Shown here in pieces: positions 1-12,900 of a stretch of DNA of 64,000 nucleotides; the first letter of the stretch is position 1; each line of letters begins with the position of its first letter. The DNA is from Agaricus subrufescens (Eukaryota; Basidiomycota; Agaricomycetes; Agaricales; Agaricaceae). The position numbers and the translations under genes are program-made. The stretch spans positions 62,001-126,000 of the forward strand of contig JAQOTE010000037.1 in assembly GCA_029945375.1 (NCBI GenBank), in the 5' to 3' direction. The notes under the pieces were generated by a model. That model saw nothing but the letters and a program-made list of their open reading frames with translations, had not been told where the DNA came from and did no database searches.

Positions 1-1365
1 GCGCCTCACCACTGCACTCAAATCACATAAAATCGGGATATTTTCAGGAGAGCGTGCCCAGGCCTAGGTAGATTAAGTAGATGCTGTTACCCGAGTTATT
101 AACAGACCTCAATGAATATCGGGACACAAAAGACGATCTTCGATTTGGTTTCAACAATTTCCCGTAGAAAGACATCAGGTGTGGGGATCGTGGGTGGATT
201 CGCGGGTTTGAAGCATGCCGTCACAGTACCGGAACCAACCTGTGAAAAAAAGTCATTTGGTGTCAACAACAAGAATTGAGTAACTTACCGTCCAGACCAA
301 CTGAATAGCTCCCATCGCATCTATACGATTCTAGGTTAATTAAACGTCATTTAATGGGAATAATAATACTTACGAAAGACTGGTAAAGAGTGAGCAGCAA
401 CCGGCATGCCAGTCATATCGATCTCTCCATAATCTCAGGGGCTGGGTTCAGGCTTTCGTAGAAAACAGTGACAGGCAGACATACAAGGAAGGCGGCCCCA
501 TTCGACGAAATTACTGCTGAGTATTGGGACAGGCTTAGGCTGAGCGGTCGACCCTTGAGTTGATAATAACTAAGCAACAGCGCCAACAAAGATCAGGACA
601 ACACACCGGATGAGTGTAATATAAGGACAACCGGATCCGCACAAGTCCGGACAGGAGCCAACTGTTTATAAGTATCATCCCCATTATAAAGGTCGCCAAA
701 TTGCGGCGCGGCGAGAACGCTGATGGCGATCCCTTCTTTTTCCAATATCGCAGTAGCCTCCAGTGCAATTCGCTGCATGGCTAAATCAGGACTGACGAAC
801 AGGAGTCGGAGACCAGTGGATCGGATCAAATGAGCAACACCAACGACGGAATTGCGAGTAGAGATAGGAAAAGCTGTGAGCCCTGCATGCATGATACCGA
901 GAGTGAGGGTGCTGTAAGTGATGGTATCTAGAGAAATATCTAAGTCACTGCTGAATAGTCGTTGTGAACGTATCCCTCACCGAGGGTGGCCAGTATACCA
1001 ATGATGGCAGCCTTGGTCCCATCTTCAGGCAGAGCAGCATGGTGGCGGGACACTATCACATGCCCCCTTTGAATAGCGGCGTATACTTCTGGATAACATA
1101 GTTCACGAGTGCCATTGCCTGTAGAATCGTCGGCATAAGTAAAAACGGGATGTCGGGAGCTGTTTGAGGCGTGGAATGCATAGAACTCGGGAAGCGTCAA
1201 TGAATCGTTGAATGGGGGGCGCGTGAATGTGGCGCTTTTCGATCCCTGCAGGGTGGGTAAGGACGCGACGTCAACCATCACGGGAAAGGTTATTGCTGTT
1301 CGGCAAAAAGTACCTGCATTTATCTTGGTTGCGAGCCTACAATTATAGTCTTCATCGGCACACAT
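1..1365 (-). CDS. NRPS-like adenylating enzyme (adenylate-forming reductase type), N-terminal part, runs off the left edge
   Basis: The first 354 residues are visible in seven exons: 981-1365, 607-927, 485-553, 374-433, 289-320, 108-239 and 1-63. Introns are 44-53 bp and all phases agree. After splicing, the adenylation core motif A3 reads HSSGSTAQPKPVPI, its first part ending one exon and its second part opening the next. It is followed by YYGEIDMTGMP and a HAMG segment at the end of the SLPVF exon. The N-terminus has the LTLPEFYAFHA start typical of mushroom alpha-aminoadipate-reductase-like proteins. Family knowledge: these enzymes activate a carboxylic acid with ATP, load it on a carrier domain and often release it reductively. 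The carrier and reductase domains would lie left of position 1, so the reductase assignment is inferred. It may work with the PKS at 6933. ATG at 1365 is the first in frame. Confidence 0.85.
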
Positions 1366-2216
1366 TATCTCGAAAACGGGAGCCGGGCTTGTATCACAAT
1401 CAAGATTTTAGTCTTGGTTGTGTGGGAAAATATGATGAACCGTACCGCACTCCGTCCCAACCCTTCTGTACGTGGCAGTGAGGATCAGAAGCATTCTGTG
1501 CAGATAAAAGACGTCGATCAACGGCGGAGGTTAGCCCGCCTCTCATACCGTCAGGAAAGAGAGATACCAGTGCTGAACGCCAGGCCGTGTGTTTGCCATC
1601 GTGCGAAGGGTTATTGCACTTGCTAAATCAACGTTGGTGGGAAGGAGAATCCGGATTGGTCGGGTAGCGGCCTTAAACCGGCCCGGGGTGTCACAGTCCC
1701 CTTTCCCAGGGCCCACGGGCAAGTCCGAGAAAGCCGAGCCAGCGCACCAGCAGAATCATGTGGTTAAACACCTAGCATCTTCTGCGAGAAGTGGGGAAGA
1801 TTCGTCATAGTCCAACCTCCGAATACTTCGATGCTTCGATGCAGCAGTCGTAGCCACCCGGTTAATGTGACCATATTTCCCTGGTGCACTTGCCTCTGAC
1901 CTTGCGGAAGTGGCACAGCAACTGAACAGCTATCAAATTGGATCATGAAACTCCGACGTGAGTAAAAATTCACAGCTGGAGATAGCAGGCAACCGAAGAA
2001 ATTTTTACTGCGTGACGTTGCACCTGCGTTGCACTATGAGCCAAGATCAATCAATCATTAGGATCTTGAGAAATCGACTAAACGGGATGGTGATGCATCT
2101 GAATTTTATCTACATTCTAAATTCCACGAGGATCTGCCAGAGACCCCGAACAGCATGTATAAGAACCGATCAACGAGTTACATTCGTGTATCCTCGCGGT
2201 GTGCTCGGCAACCACC
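1366..2216. other. divergent intergenic region
   Basis: This is the shared upstream region of the leftward adenylating enzyme and the rightward 7TM gene. It contains a GC-rich stretch around 1670-1730. Short open frames here lack family features and splice logic. I see no RNA gene or repeat. Confidence 0.5.
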
Positions 2217-3508
2217 ATGGGCATTCCTTTGGACAAAGCAGAACTTCTTTCGCTATTCATTGAAAATATCATTTATGGTGCGCTTCTGTCGTTCGTGCCA
2301 GAAAACAGACGATGATAGCCACAACTTCATACGTTAGGAATTTTCCTCACTTTCTACATCATTCTTATCGTGATCTCTTCTGCCAGAGATCCTGTTCGGA
2401 TATCTAACCAACGCTTCGTTCTTCCTGTTGCCACTTTTATGATGGTCCTGGCGACAACGGTAGGCTTTTATTCTTCCTTCAATTCAACGCATCACTGAAG
2501 CAAAGCGATAGCATCTTATTCTCGACTTTGTGCGCTTGGTCCAAGCATTTGTTACTGGTGACCCAACCAGACCTCCAAACCCAATCGTTTATTACGAACA
2601 AATCTCTAACCCCCTTCACGTTGCAAAGACGGTGCTATACGTACTACAGACGATCTTGGGAGACGGTGTATTGGTATGTCACCTCTCTCCTTAACTCATA
2701 TACAAAATTCATCGAACCGTAATCCAGGTTTGGCGATGCTACATCGTGAACAATAGATCCCTTTATATCATGGTACCTGCCGGAGTCGTCTTAATGGCAA
2801 ACCTAGGTATGTCACCATTGTCAACTCCGTCTTTGTCGTTACTGAGTTTCTTAGCCATTGGGATGGTTGTGGTTTGGTCTTTGTCTGCCGCTGTGCCGGG
2901 AGCCAATATATTCCAAACAGCCGCTCAGTTCATCGAATCGTTCTTCATCCTCACGATGGGTCTTAACGTCTGTTGCACTGGTATGCAAACGTTTGATATA
3001 CACCAAAATATGGTACTAAATCTTGTATCCTAAGCTGCCATCGTTTTCAAGATTTGGGATAGTCGCAGAAATACCACCTTCACCAGTGGCCGCAGCCTAT
3101 TCCCAGCTATGGCCGTAATCATCGAGAGCGGAGCCATCTATACCACAAGTGTTACCGCCCTTCTCATTTCTTACCTCACTGGTTCCAATGGCCAATACCC
3201 CGCCTTGGATTTGATAACGCCACTTGTGGTAAGTTTCAATCTAACTGGATACGAACATTGAGGTTAACAATTCTCAGGGCGTTACGTATTGCCTCATCGT
3301 ATTACAAATTCACTTCCACCTCAGGGTGAAAACATCAACCGGCGGTTCAAATAGTCTCTCACATAGTTGGGCGAATAATCGAAGAGCTCCTACATACGAA
3401 CTTCGGAGTGGGGTGGCCGTTCATATCACAGAACAGGCGGAGACACGAACTGATTCCGCATCACCGCATAGTTCTAAATTGAGGAAAGCCTCTCTAGACG
3501 AAGCATGA
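2217..3508 (+). CDS. seven-transmembrane fungal membrane protein, 324 aa
   Basis: Seven exons give a continuous 324-aa protein: 2217-2277, 2338-2459, 2512-2673, 2728-2806, 2855-2980, 3035-3228 and 3278-3508. All introns (48-60 bp) have GT-AG ends and the exon lengths sum to 325 codons. About seven hydrophobic segments are spread over the first 260 residues. VWRCYIV after the third helix, FKIW, and the IIESGAIYT segment in a late helix are hallmarks of a large Agaricomycete 7TM family of unknown function. The tail is hydrophilic and Ser/Thr rich. It is probably a plasma-membrane sensor or receptor-like protein, but no ligand is known. The start ATG lies in an ACCACC context. It sits between the two biosynthetic genes, without proof of a shared role. 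Confidence 0.8.
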
Positions 3509-6500
3509 TATGTCCTTATCCTCTCCAGTGGCATTTTTTCTTGTATATCACAGGATACCCCTTCTTTCCTAAAATTAATTTACTACTCTATTACTAGTAG
3601 CTTAATCTCCACATGAACCAGCTTGTTTCAGACGACAGATACGTTGCGACTGTTCTTATCAATATAGGATGGACACTCCACAAGTTGAATGCGCTGTATC
3701 CGGGGGCTTACCTCAGAAATAGATCGCAAAACATAAGTAATGTCGCAGACAAGTACATTTATATAAATAAGATAGACAATTGATCGTAGGTATCAAAAAA
3801 AAATCATTCGTTGAGACACGGACAACGATTAGAGAATCAAAAGTGAGAATGTCAAAGATTGGCTATGCACTCGGGGTCTCCCCTGGTGCAAGAACTCCCA
3901 GCCACCTGCCCAGGTTGACCTCAATTAGAACGGCTTTATTATAGACATAAAGGAGTAGAGGATGCTGCGAAGCACTATTTAGGATAAGTGGTACCATCAT
4001 AATGGAAGGAATAGGTAATCACTGATTCGATTTCGAGGGAACCCGGGCTCGTGCAATCACCGGCGACATGGCAGGATCATCAAATGCTCACATCAGAAAC
4101 CTTTGGCTGTGCTTCTCATCCGCGGATAACAGGGCCCATCTAATAATGTGTCTTCTAAAACTGCTTCACCATTCAAAAAATTACTGAGAAAATGATTGTG
4201 TCTGACCGAATTCCCCTACCCGGGTTATAATATCTCAGTTTACTGCTTCGATAAAGAAAAGCCTCATTCCGGGTCTTGTTCATGGCGGGTTATATACCCA
4301 CATCGTATTTTTGAATAATTTTGATGCCCTTCATATCATCGGCGGGTGATGGCAGGGTCTCTGATAACGACCCAAAATTAGACACGAAGATTTCCTCAGC
4401 TCATTAGTGCCTCGTGTGTTGATTCAGCAAAACATGCAAAGCGCGAGTGAGTGTTCCATTGCTCCATTTTTCTCCACGACTAGTACAGTTACAGCCGCAT
4501 TCTCAATGCTTCAGAAGCAGGATCTCTGATTCTGTCCGGGTTCGCCACACATCTGACATCTGGTTCTGCTGAAACTTCCGCCGACTTCGCCACCTGTTGT
4601 ACACAGCCAAATGATACGCTACTGGACTCCACACGCGAGCAAATGAAAACGCACGTATCGGTGATCGCTATGGTTGACGGGTGACAGTTTCTTAGCATGC
4701 TCGGGATGAAACCAAACTCTTATTTTTTTAGTGGAGCTATTATGATGAAATCAACTCCTGGTATTAGCAGCTAAATCTTCTTTGACCCCGTCAGAGACGT
4801 GGATGTAACTATCTGTGTCAGTATTCGTTGCACCCCCTCGCTGTCAAATGTCGTGGTTGTGGCATTGCGACGGTCGTTATATCTGAACATGATATTCGGA
4901 TCTTTGATCACAGAGTACTGTGATACGATGCGACCAAGGATCTTAAGCCCTCTGTACCACGCCGTATCTCCACTCTCGAAGGGCACTAAAACTGTATACA
5001 GAAACACCTATTTTTCTCTCTGGTGAGGGGTGCCAGGATACAGAGTGGTATGAAGAATACAAACGTTGTGGGTAAATACACGACTACTCATGGTACAAAA
5101 TAAGACTATTGACGATACTCGGGGAAAAGGGGGGTGGCAGCTATATTAGTCCCAATCCATGGCACAATCGAGACGAGAATAGCTGATGACAAGAAATAAC
5201 GAAGAATGTGCGCTTGTGTTAAATGGCAAATAGTGAGCGCTTGAAACTTAAAAATGAAGGGAAATGAGCACCTAAATCGATGAATAGCGGCGAGGGGGGT
5301 TCTATAAAGGGATGGTATGGCCCTAATGATCTAGACTATCATCGGTAAGGAATTGCCGGGTCCTGCCTGTAGAGCAATCTTACCTGTCAAGTCCGCGTGA
5401 CCTTTGACCAGACAGCAGTAATGGCAACTAGTACACTGCTCAAACCAAAAAAATTTCCCTCACTGCCGTTGTACGCCCTAGAATACTCATTGAGGGTCTT
5501 GAACTATCACACTCGAGATCATTGGAAGCCATAGAGTTGTAGATGGAAAATAATCAAGACATGCATTACTCATCAAGGTTTGCCCATTTGACTTTTTTGA
5601 CGAGCCTGCAAACCCTCAAGGATCAATAATGCCGGTATCATTTATCATGTTGACATAAGCTACTCCTTAGAGTTTTTGGTCCGCAAACGCATATTCGGCA
5701 GTTTCAGACTGGCGGTCATTTCGTGTGATTTGAAAGTTTGCTCCATTGGTATTACATGGAGTAAGTTCGTCATTGTTTGACACGAAAAACACTACAATTA
5801 CAGCAGAGAAGACTCGAACGAGTTTTGTAGTTACACTACGATATCATGGCTCAGAAATTGTTAAGAAAAAACGATTCTATGATTATCAAACTTCAGGTAC
5901 TAATGTAATTAGTGAACGGGGATTTGATAACGCAGGGCCGTCAGATAGAACCTCTCTCACTTTTAGGTCCATCTTCTATTTACAATATTTTACCCTCTCC
6001 TTCTTCGGCTTTTCCCTTTCGCGCAAAGGCAAACCATCACTCCGGTATAGAGGCCACTTAACCGCTCGAATGCAGGGGCTGTCGACTTATCACGGGTTCA
6101 GAGTTCGAACGTTCAGTGGAGCATAAATGACGGTTGAAAGCTGGTTGAAAGCCCCCCGGTGGCTGGAGTCCAGATGTGTTTTCAAATATGTATCCCCGGT
6201 GCAAGGCGTTTGGACCGTTGTGCTTCGCGTGGCTCCATCAGAAATAAGGGGATACATCGGATGAGATTTTTTTAACTCTATATATTGTGCTACCATCAAT
6301 CAATGGGGCATGATATTTTGATCCGCCTCGCGCGCGTGCAAGTTTCGTCTGTGTCCGAGTTTTAGTCGGACATAAGGGCCGTACAAGCATGCTAGCTGCC
6401 TAGCGAAGCTTTTTACGGAACATGAAGAGGGAGTGGGCCAGTTGAGTTTCGACAGCAAGGCGTCCCTCGGCCGATGATTAATGATTACCCGGACGCACGT

Positions 6501-6932
6501 CTGACAGATGATAGCCCCTTAATAGTTTTCTTCTGTGCCAAACTATAGTTGTGATAGTTGACAGAGGGAAACCAGGATATTTATCTCGAAGGGCCTCGTG
6601 TGGAAATATGTACATATAAACGCGTGGGATTCGGGCTCTTGTCCCCTTAAGACTTGAACATTCTAAAGTCCATTCAGTCCCAGGTAATTTTCGTTTTCAA
6701 GCAACACTTTCTAAGCCGATCTTTTCTAAACCCGAGAAATAATCACCACTTCTGAATTGACTGCCCGCTTGAGCCATGAGCAGATCCTAGATCAGGTTAT
6801 CTGGTCGAGTCAGCCGATATGATCTAGATCTTTTTGTATTGTTATCGTCTTGCCCATAATTACACTTATTCTCTAGGTATTTAATCATAGTTATCCCACT
6901 CTCAGGGTTGAGACTTCCCCCAATACGGTGTG
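3509..6932. other. gene-poor 3.4-kb intergenic region
   Basis: I find no gene supported by both reading frame and splice sites. Open frames at 4771-5007 (-) and 5746-6126 (+) are short, lack recognisable motifs and cannot be extended by plausible exons. No LTR, tRNA or tandem repeat was seen. The right end should hold the PKS promoter. Confidence 0.45.
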
Positions 6933-9900
6933 ATGTTTGCAGTCGTAAGTTTCCCTATACCTTATGAGGGTCTGTAACCACTAAAATTTCGGACCAGGTT
7001 GGGATAGCCGCCCAGCTGCCCTCTGGACAGATTGCAACTGAAGACTTGAGCTATGAAGATTTCTGGAAATTTCTCTTGGATGGGGAAGACGCATTCGAGG
7101 ACCTTGATCAACTTAAAGTGTCACCTAATCCGTATGTAGACATACCTTTTACCTGAGTACGCTGAATAGAGTCTAGGTTTGCATCGGTGATCTTGTCCGA
7201 CATGCCACGAAAGGGTGCTTTCTTGAAATCGATGTCCGAATTCGATAACTCGGCCTTTGGAATAAGTAGTGATGACGCGCGGGTGATGCCTTATAGCGCG
7301 CGACGACTAATGGAGTTGTCCTTTCTTGCCTTACTTGATTCGGGAATCCAAACTCGTGAACAACCCATCGGCTGTTTCATGAGTGGAAACAATGATCTCA
7401 ACCTGGTAAGCATTGTCTTTTGCCTTCTAATCCAGATAGATGACTCGAGACCATCAGGATAATATGAACTCGGATGGAAGCCTGATTTACGCACCGAGTG
7501 GTCTCCCGAACCGCATTTCCTACGCCCTCAATCTGAAGGGCCCATCCATCGCTATTGACACTGCTTGTAGTTCTTCGTTAACAGGTTTGCACTTAGCCAC
7601 TTCGGCCATCAAGAATGGAGACTGTACGGCGGCTATAGTGGGTGCTGCTCAAAGTAACAGAAAGTCAGTGATGTCACAGGGAAATGTATGTGGCCGTTTT
7701 GCCTCTAACCCTGATTTCTTACAGCATCTTGGAGTGGTGGAGATATGAAAAGGCGCAAGTGTTGTCGCCGGATGGGATATGCAAACCTTTTGACGAGCAA
7801 GCTGATGGGTACAGTTGCTAGGTGTTTCCAGGGAGTCATATTGACAGAGAGTCCAGGTTTTCGCGGGGTGAAGGTGCTGTCGTCGTCGTTGTAAAAAGCC
7901 TGAAAAACGCGCTCATGGACAATGACCATATATACTGCACTGTGAGTTATAGTCGAATATCGCGTACCCAAATAGTCACGTATCTTTGATAGATTGCGGC
8001 GTCTTCTCACGCCGCAACCGGGTCAGACTTTCCGCTATATGTTCCTAATGGACCCTCACAGCAACAAGTCATATCGCAAGTCTATGAAAAGGCGGGAAGA
8101 GAGCCTACAGAAGTTGATTATGTGGAGCTTCATATGACAGGTTGGCTGGAAATTGTTGACGCCTTTGGGAAAAAAATTGACCATTTGAAGGAACGAGAAT
8201 CGGAGACCCCATTGAGGCGAACGCCGCAGGGCAAATCTTCTGTTCAAGTGGGTCCAATATAAGAGTAGGATCAGTAAAAGGAAACGTGGGGTAGGTATTG
8301 AATGCATTGGTGTTGTTAGGTTTGTCCTAATGTAACGAGAGAGGTAACTGTCACGTTACACGATGAAGACCTTTCAGACGGAGGACTCGACAGGTATAAC
8401 TATCGGGTTAAGAAAAGTCTAGCTAATACAAACAGTGAATAGAGGTTTATATATCTAGAGACTGTTTGTCTAAGCTGTGTTAAAAGAAACAAATAACAAA
8501 TATCGGTAATGACATAGCCGGCGCTACATACGCCCTCCAAGGCTCTGATGAAGAGCATTTTAGTTTTGAAAGGATAATTGAAAGTGGAAGTTGAAGTAAA
8601 AGATGAAGTGATTTCGGTGAAGAAACAAATTTAAAGGGCAAACCAAATATAACTCTTTTCCACCGATCGTCACATGTGAATTAACATAGGCCCGGAGGGA
8701 TCACCGGCAGAGACGACCTCAGTGTTGGTCAGGTGAGCGGGGTCGATAGTTTCGTTCATGGCCGAATGAGTGGAGTCATGGGGAGAGTTGAGAGCGTCGT
8801 CAATAGATGAGTTAAAAAGACTGGGCGATCCGGGGGTTGATGGGATGGTGCTTGCGTTATCATCCTCGAAATACCTGCGTGGTTTTCTTTCATATGGTCT
8901 GGTTCTCGCCCTCCGGAACGCTCCCTTCCCTATAATACGATTAGGACCATATCCAACTTTCTCCACCAACTCATTCTCCTTCCTAATGGCGCTGCTGACT
9001 ATGGCTCGTGTCATTTTCACAACTACGTCGTCCTTAGTATGACCGTTAACATCCGCTAATCCCATTTCCATAAGGGTGTTGTTCTTGGCAGGTGGAACAG
9101 CGAGAGCGTAATCGATGAGATCAAGATCGTTGAATGTGATCTGTTGACGATCAGGAGGGACTATCCAACGAGTTTCGTGATTGTCCCAGTAGGCGTAGCC
9201 GAAAGGTGTACTTTGGTGATGGTTAAAAATGCGAGCAAATTCGGAATAGCCAACTGGCTGAGGGACAGTGAGATTGCCTTTACGAATTTGGCTGTCAAAG
9301 ATGTTGTAGGAGCGCATCAAGGCGGGGGAGAAGTGGCGATAGACAGGGGGTTTGGACGCGAAGTCAGGATCGGTAGTATCCTTGATAGTCCAAAGGGCAG
9401 GTTCCCAAGCATAGATGAATGGGAAATTGCTTTTGAGCGTATTCACGAGAGTTCTCGGGGGACGCCAGTTTACCTCGGGCATACTGAGAAGGGTAGAGAG
9501 AGAGTGAGTATCTGTGAAGGAAAAGTAGTGAGCAGAGAAAGGGGTGACTTGAGTCGAGATACTTGGATCCTCGTTAGGGCTTTTAAATGTATCATATACT
9601 TCTACGCATCCGAGCAGGATCTGTTCATCGTCTATTCGAGCATTTTTCCCTTCTCCGACCAACTCATCTATGTTGTTTATTCCTTGTGCCTCGAAGTATT
9701 GAGTTAAAGCGGTTAAGTGATCCACCTTATGGTATGGGAGCCAGGTGACGTCGCCTGATTTCCATACTATTTCGAATAAGGCGTCACGCCTTTTCCCCGA
9801 ATGGGATTTGACATGGGATACCGACCACTCCTGGCCAGAATTTTCCCATATGGTTTCTTCAGCACGGTTAGGGAATAATCGGTCGTCATTTGGTACATGT

Positions 9901-12900
9901 ATTCTGAGCAGAGATGAGTGAAATACATCATGTATGCCTCGTTGTTTCAAGTTTTTTGAGATCCCAATGCGGAATGAGTCGTTATTGAAGTTTTGGGTTA
10001 TTGGAAATGGACCCACATACTTCGGGAAAAACTTTCTTGCTAAACCCTTTGGTACAGATAGATTCTTGCTTGATATGTAGACTAGGTCACCCACATCGAA
10101 TGGAGACGGCAATCGTTTTTTGTTGGCGTATTTTATCTCCTTTACTCGATGGGCTATAATGCTGTCGTGAGCATCGATGATTGCCAGTTTCAAATTGGCG
10201 GCAAATTTTAGGACGCCAGGATATTCTTTTTCCCTGCCCGTGTCCCATAGGAAAGCACGGGGTAGTAGCCCGTAATTTAGGAAGAACGGAGCATAACCCG
10301 TAACTTCCGACCTTGCGGAGTTGATAGCAAATTCAACAGCGGGTAGTTTCGTCACCCAATCTTTTTGATCTTGCGAGATGCATTGTCTAAGCATCTGAGT
10401 AATTGTTCTGTTAGCCCGCTCTGTTGCACCGTCTGACTCAGGGTGGTAGGCGCTAGACATGTGCAGTTTAGTTCCTATTAATTCGTGTAGTCGCTTCCAA
10501 AAGATGCTGTTGAATAGGGAATCGCGATCGCTTATGATCGATCTTGGTAGTCCATGTAACCGGTATATTTCGCTGAAGAGGAGTTCGGCGATTTCTTTGG
10601 CGCTGAAATTTTGTCTACTTGGTATGAGATGGACCATTCCAGTGAGTCGGTCAATTACTGCTGTGATGGTATCGAACTTTCCGTTCCTGTTTTGGGATTC
10701 GGGCAGAGGTCCGACGAAGTCGATACCAATACTTTCCCATGGCCGTGACGGAGTTTTTAGGGGGTTGAGCAGTCCGTATGGTTTGTTGTTCGAGGGTTTG
10801 CTCCTCCTACATGTAATACATGATTCACAGAATGTGGCGGTCTCTTTGGCCATATTTTTCCACCAGACGTGGTCCCTCAAGTAAGATAAGGTCTTTCTAG
10901 GACCTAAGTGTGCTAATAACGTATGGGCTTCCGATATTAACATTTCGCGCAGTTTTCGACCGTTGACCATTGTGTCTGGTATACACATGGGAGTAGTTTC
11001 ACCGAGTTTGATATACAGTATTTCTTCTTTCCATATGAAGTTTTTGTGTTCTTTTGGTCTTTCGATGATAGACTTGAAGGTTTCATCTCCCAAGTATTTC
11101 CCTTTAATTGCTTTAGCAATGTCGATGCTTTCTTCATTGTTTGCGAGGAACATCGTCTGTTTAATAGGGCTTTTCATTTCGGGAGGGGTGAGTTCTGGAC
11201 TCGTTTTATTTTTAGTCACCTCCTGAGTTTTCGGGTCTTCTTCCCGAGAAGTGTCGTTAGGCAACGTGTCAGCGATAGTGAGCGGTTCTTGTATGCGTGT
11301 AGGTTTGGTCTGTCTCGCTGGTATCTTAATGACCAGTTTCTCGTTCTCGTTGGTTTGCTTTTTGGTTGCAGGCTTGCCTGGTGAGTTCTTTTTCGTTCTT
11401 TGTTTACGTGTACTCTGATCCCCGCCCTCCTTTCCTTCTGGCAGGAGGAAACGAGCATATCCCCTACGCCCATTCAAGCGGGCAGAACGTCGTACCTCCA
11501 CTGCCGAAGTTTCTACTATGGCATCGTCGTCGCGCGCGCCCTCCGCTCGATCCCTCACTCTCTGGTGCACTTTACCGTTTGCGGAAGCAAGCAGAGATGC
11601 TTTCCCTTCTGTGGATACGAGCACCGGCCGCGTCACCTCTGGCAGGGTTGGACCGTCTTCGTCCATTACATCGTGGTACGTGTATTCTCCTCGTGCTCGA
11701 ACTGTTCCCGCTTTCTCATTCGAGTATAGACGAGACAAGGCGTCGGACAATATGTTCTCGGCCCCGGGCACATATTCGATGTCAAAATCGAATTGCGAGA
11801 GCTTCTCCATCCATCGTGCTTGCCGCGGCGACAGATCCTTCTGCCGAAACAGATTGATCAGTCCCTTGTGGTCTGTGTACCATCGGAACCGACATCCTTG
11901 CAGTATGTCTTTATGCCGCATCATTGTTTCCAATCCCGCTAACATCTCTATTTCGTGTACTGGATAGTTTTGTTGCGCAGGATTGAGTTTAGCTGAGTAG
12001 AACGCTGCTACAGTCGCAGTTTTCCAATCCGGCCCCTGGCTTATCACACCGGCAATACCAGTTACACAACCATCCGTGACAACGTTGACTGGAGGAGCGT
12101 TCGCCCCATATTTCAATGGCTTACGATGGTTGTTCTTACAGGTTAGCGCTTTGTTTTTGATATCCTCGAATGCTCGCTGATGTGTATACTCCCATCTGAA
12201 AGGAACCGTGTCTCCAGTTAGTTCGCTCAGGATACCCATGGGTATTCGTACTCTATCCATATCGTCTGCTAGGTAGCCAGCACACCCCAAGAATCCCCTC
12301 AACAGGTCCCGGTTGGTTGGTGCCTTCCACTTCGAGAGAGCGTCAACCTTATCGGGGTCCATCTGGATTCCGTCGTTGACAATCATCCTGCCCAGGATTT
12401 TCATCTCTTTCTGTAGGAAATGGAGTTTCTTCTCGCTTACGAAGAACGAATTCTTCCTTAGCAGGTCGATGACTAGCTGTACATGTCTTATGTGGTCACC
12501 TAGTGTTTCCGAGAAAATGAATATGTCGTCAAGATAGACTTCGAGGAAGACGCCTATGTATGGAGCGAATATACTGGTCATAATCATCTGAAAGGTAGCC
12601 GAGGCGTTGCAGTCGCCTTGCTGCATAACGAGGCTGATCATCGTGCCGTTGGGGGTAGACATCGCTGTCCTCTGGACGTGGTCGGGCCGGACTCGGATTT
12701 GTTCGTAAGCGTCCGTTAAATCTATCGAGCTACGATATTTAGCTGACGAGACTTTCCTTAGGATGGAGTCTATTTCTGGTAGTGGTGATGATAGCTTTTT
12801 TGTGTTGGCGTTTCGTTCCCTTAGGTCGACTACTGTGCGCAGTTTCATTGGTTCCCCAGGTTTTCTGGGTTTAGGAAGGAGCAACATTGGGACAGCATTA

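Noticed and set aside
4771..5007. 78-codon minus frame in the intergenic region
   Set aside because: No motif recognised, no compatible neighbouring exon, and an overlapping plus frame of equal length suggests chance.
5746..6126. 126-codon plus frame
   Set aside because: Composition looks like random translation, no domain, no splice partners.
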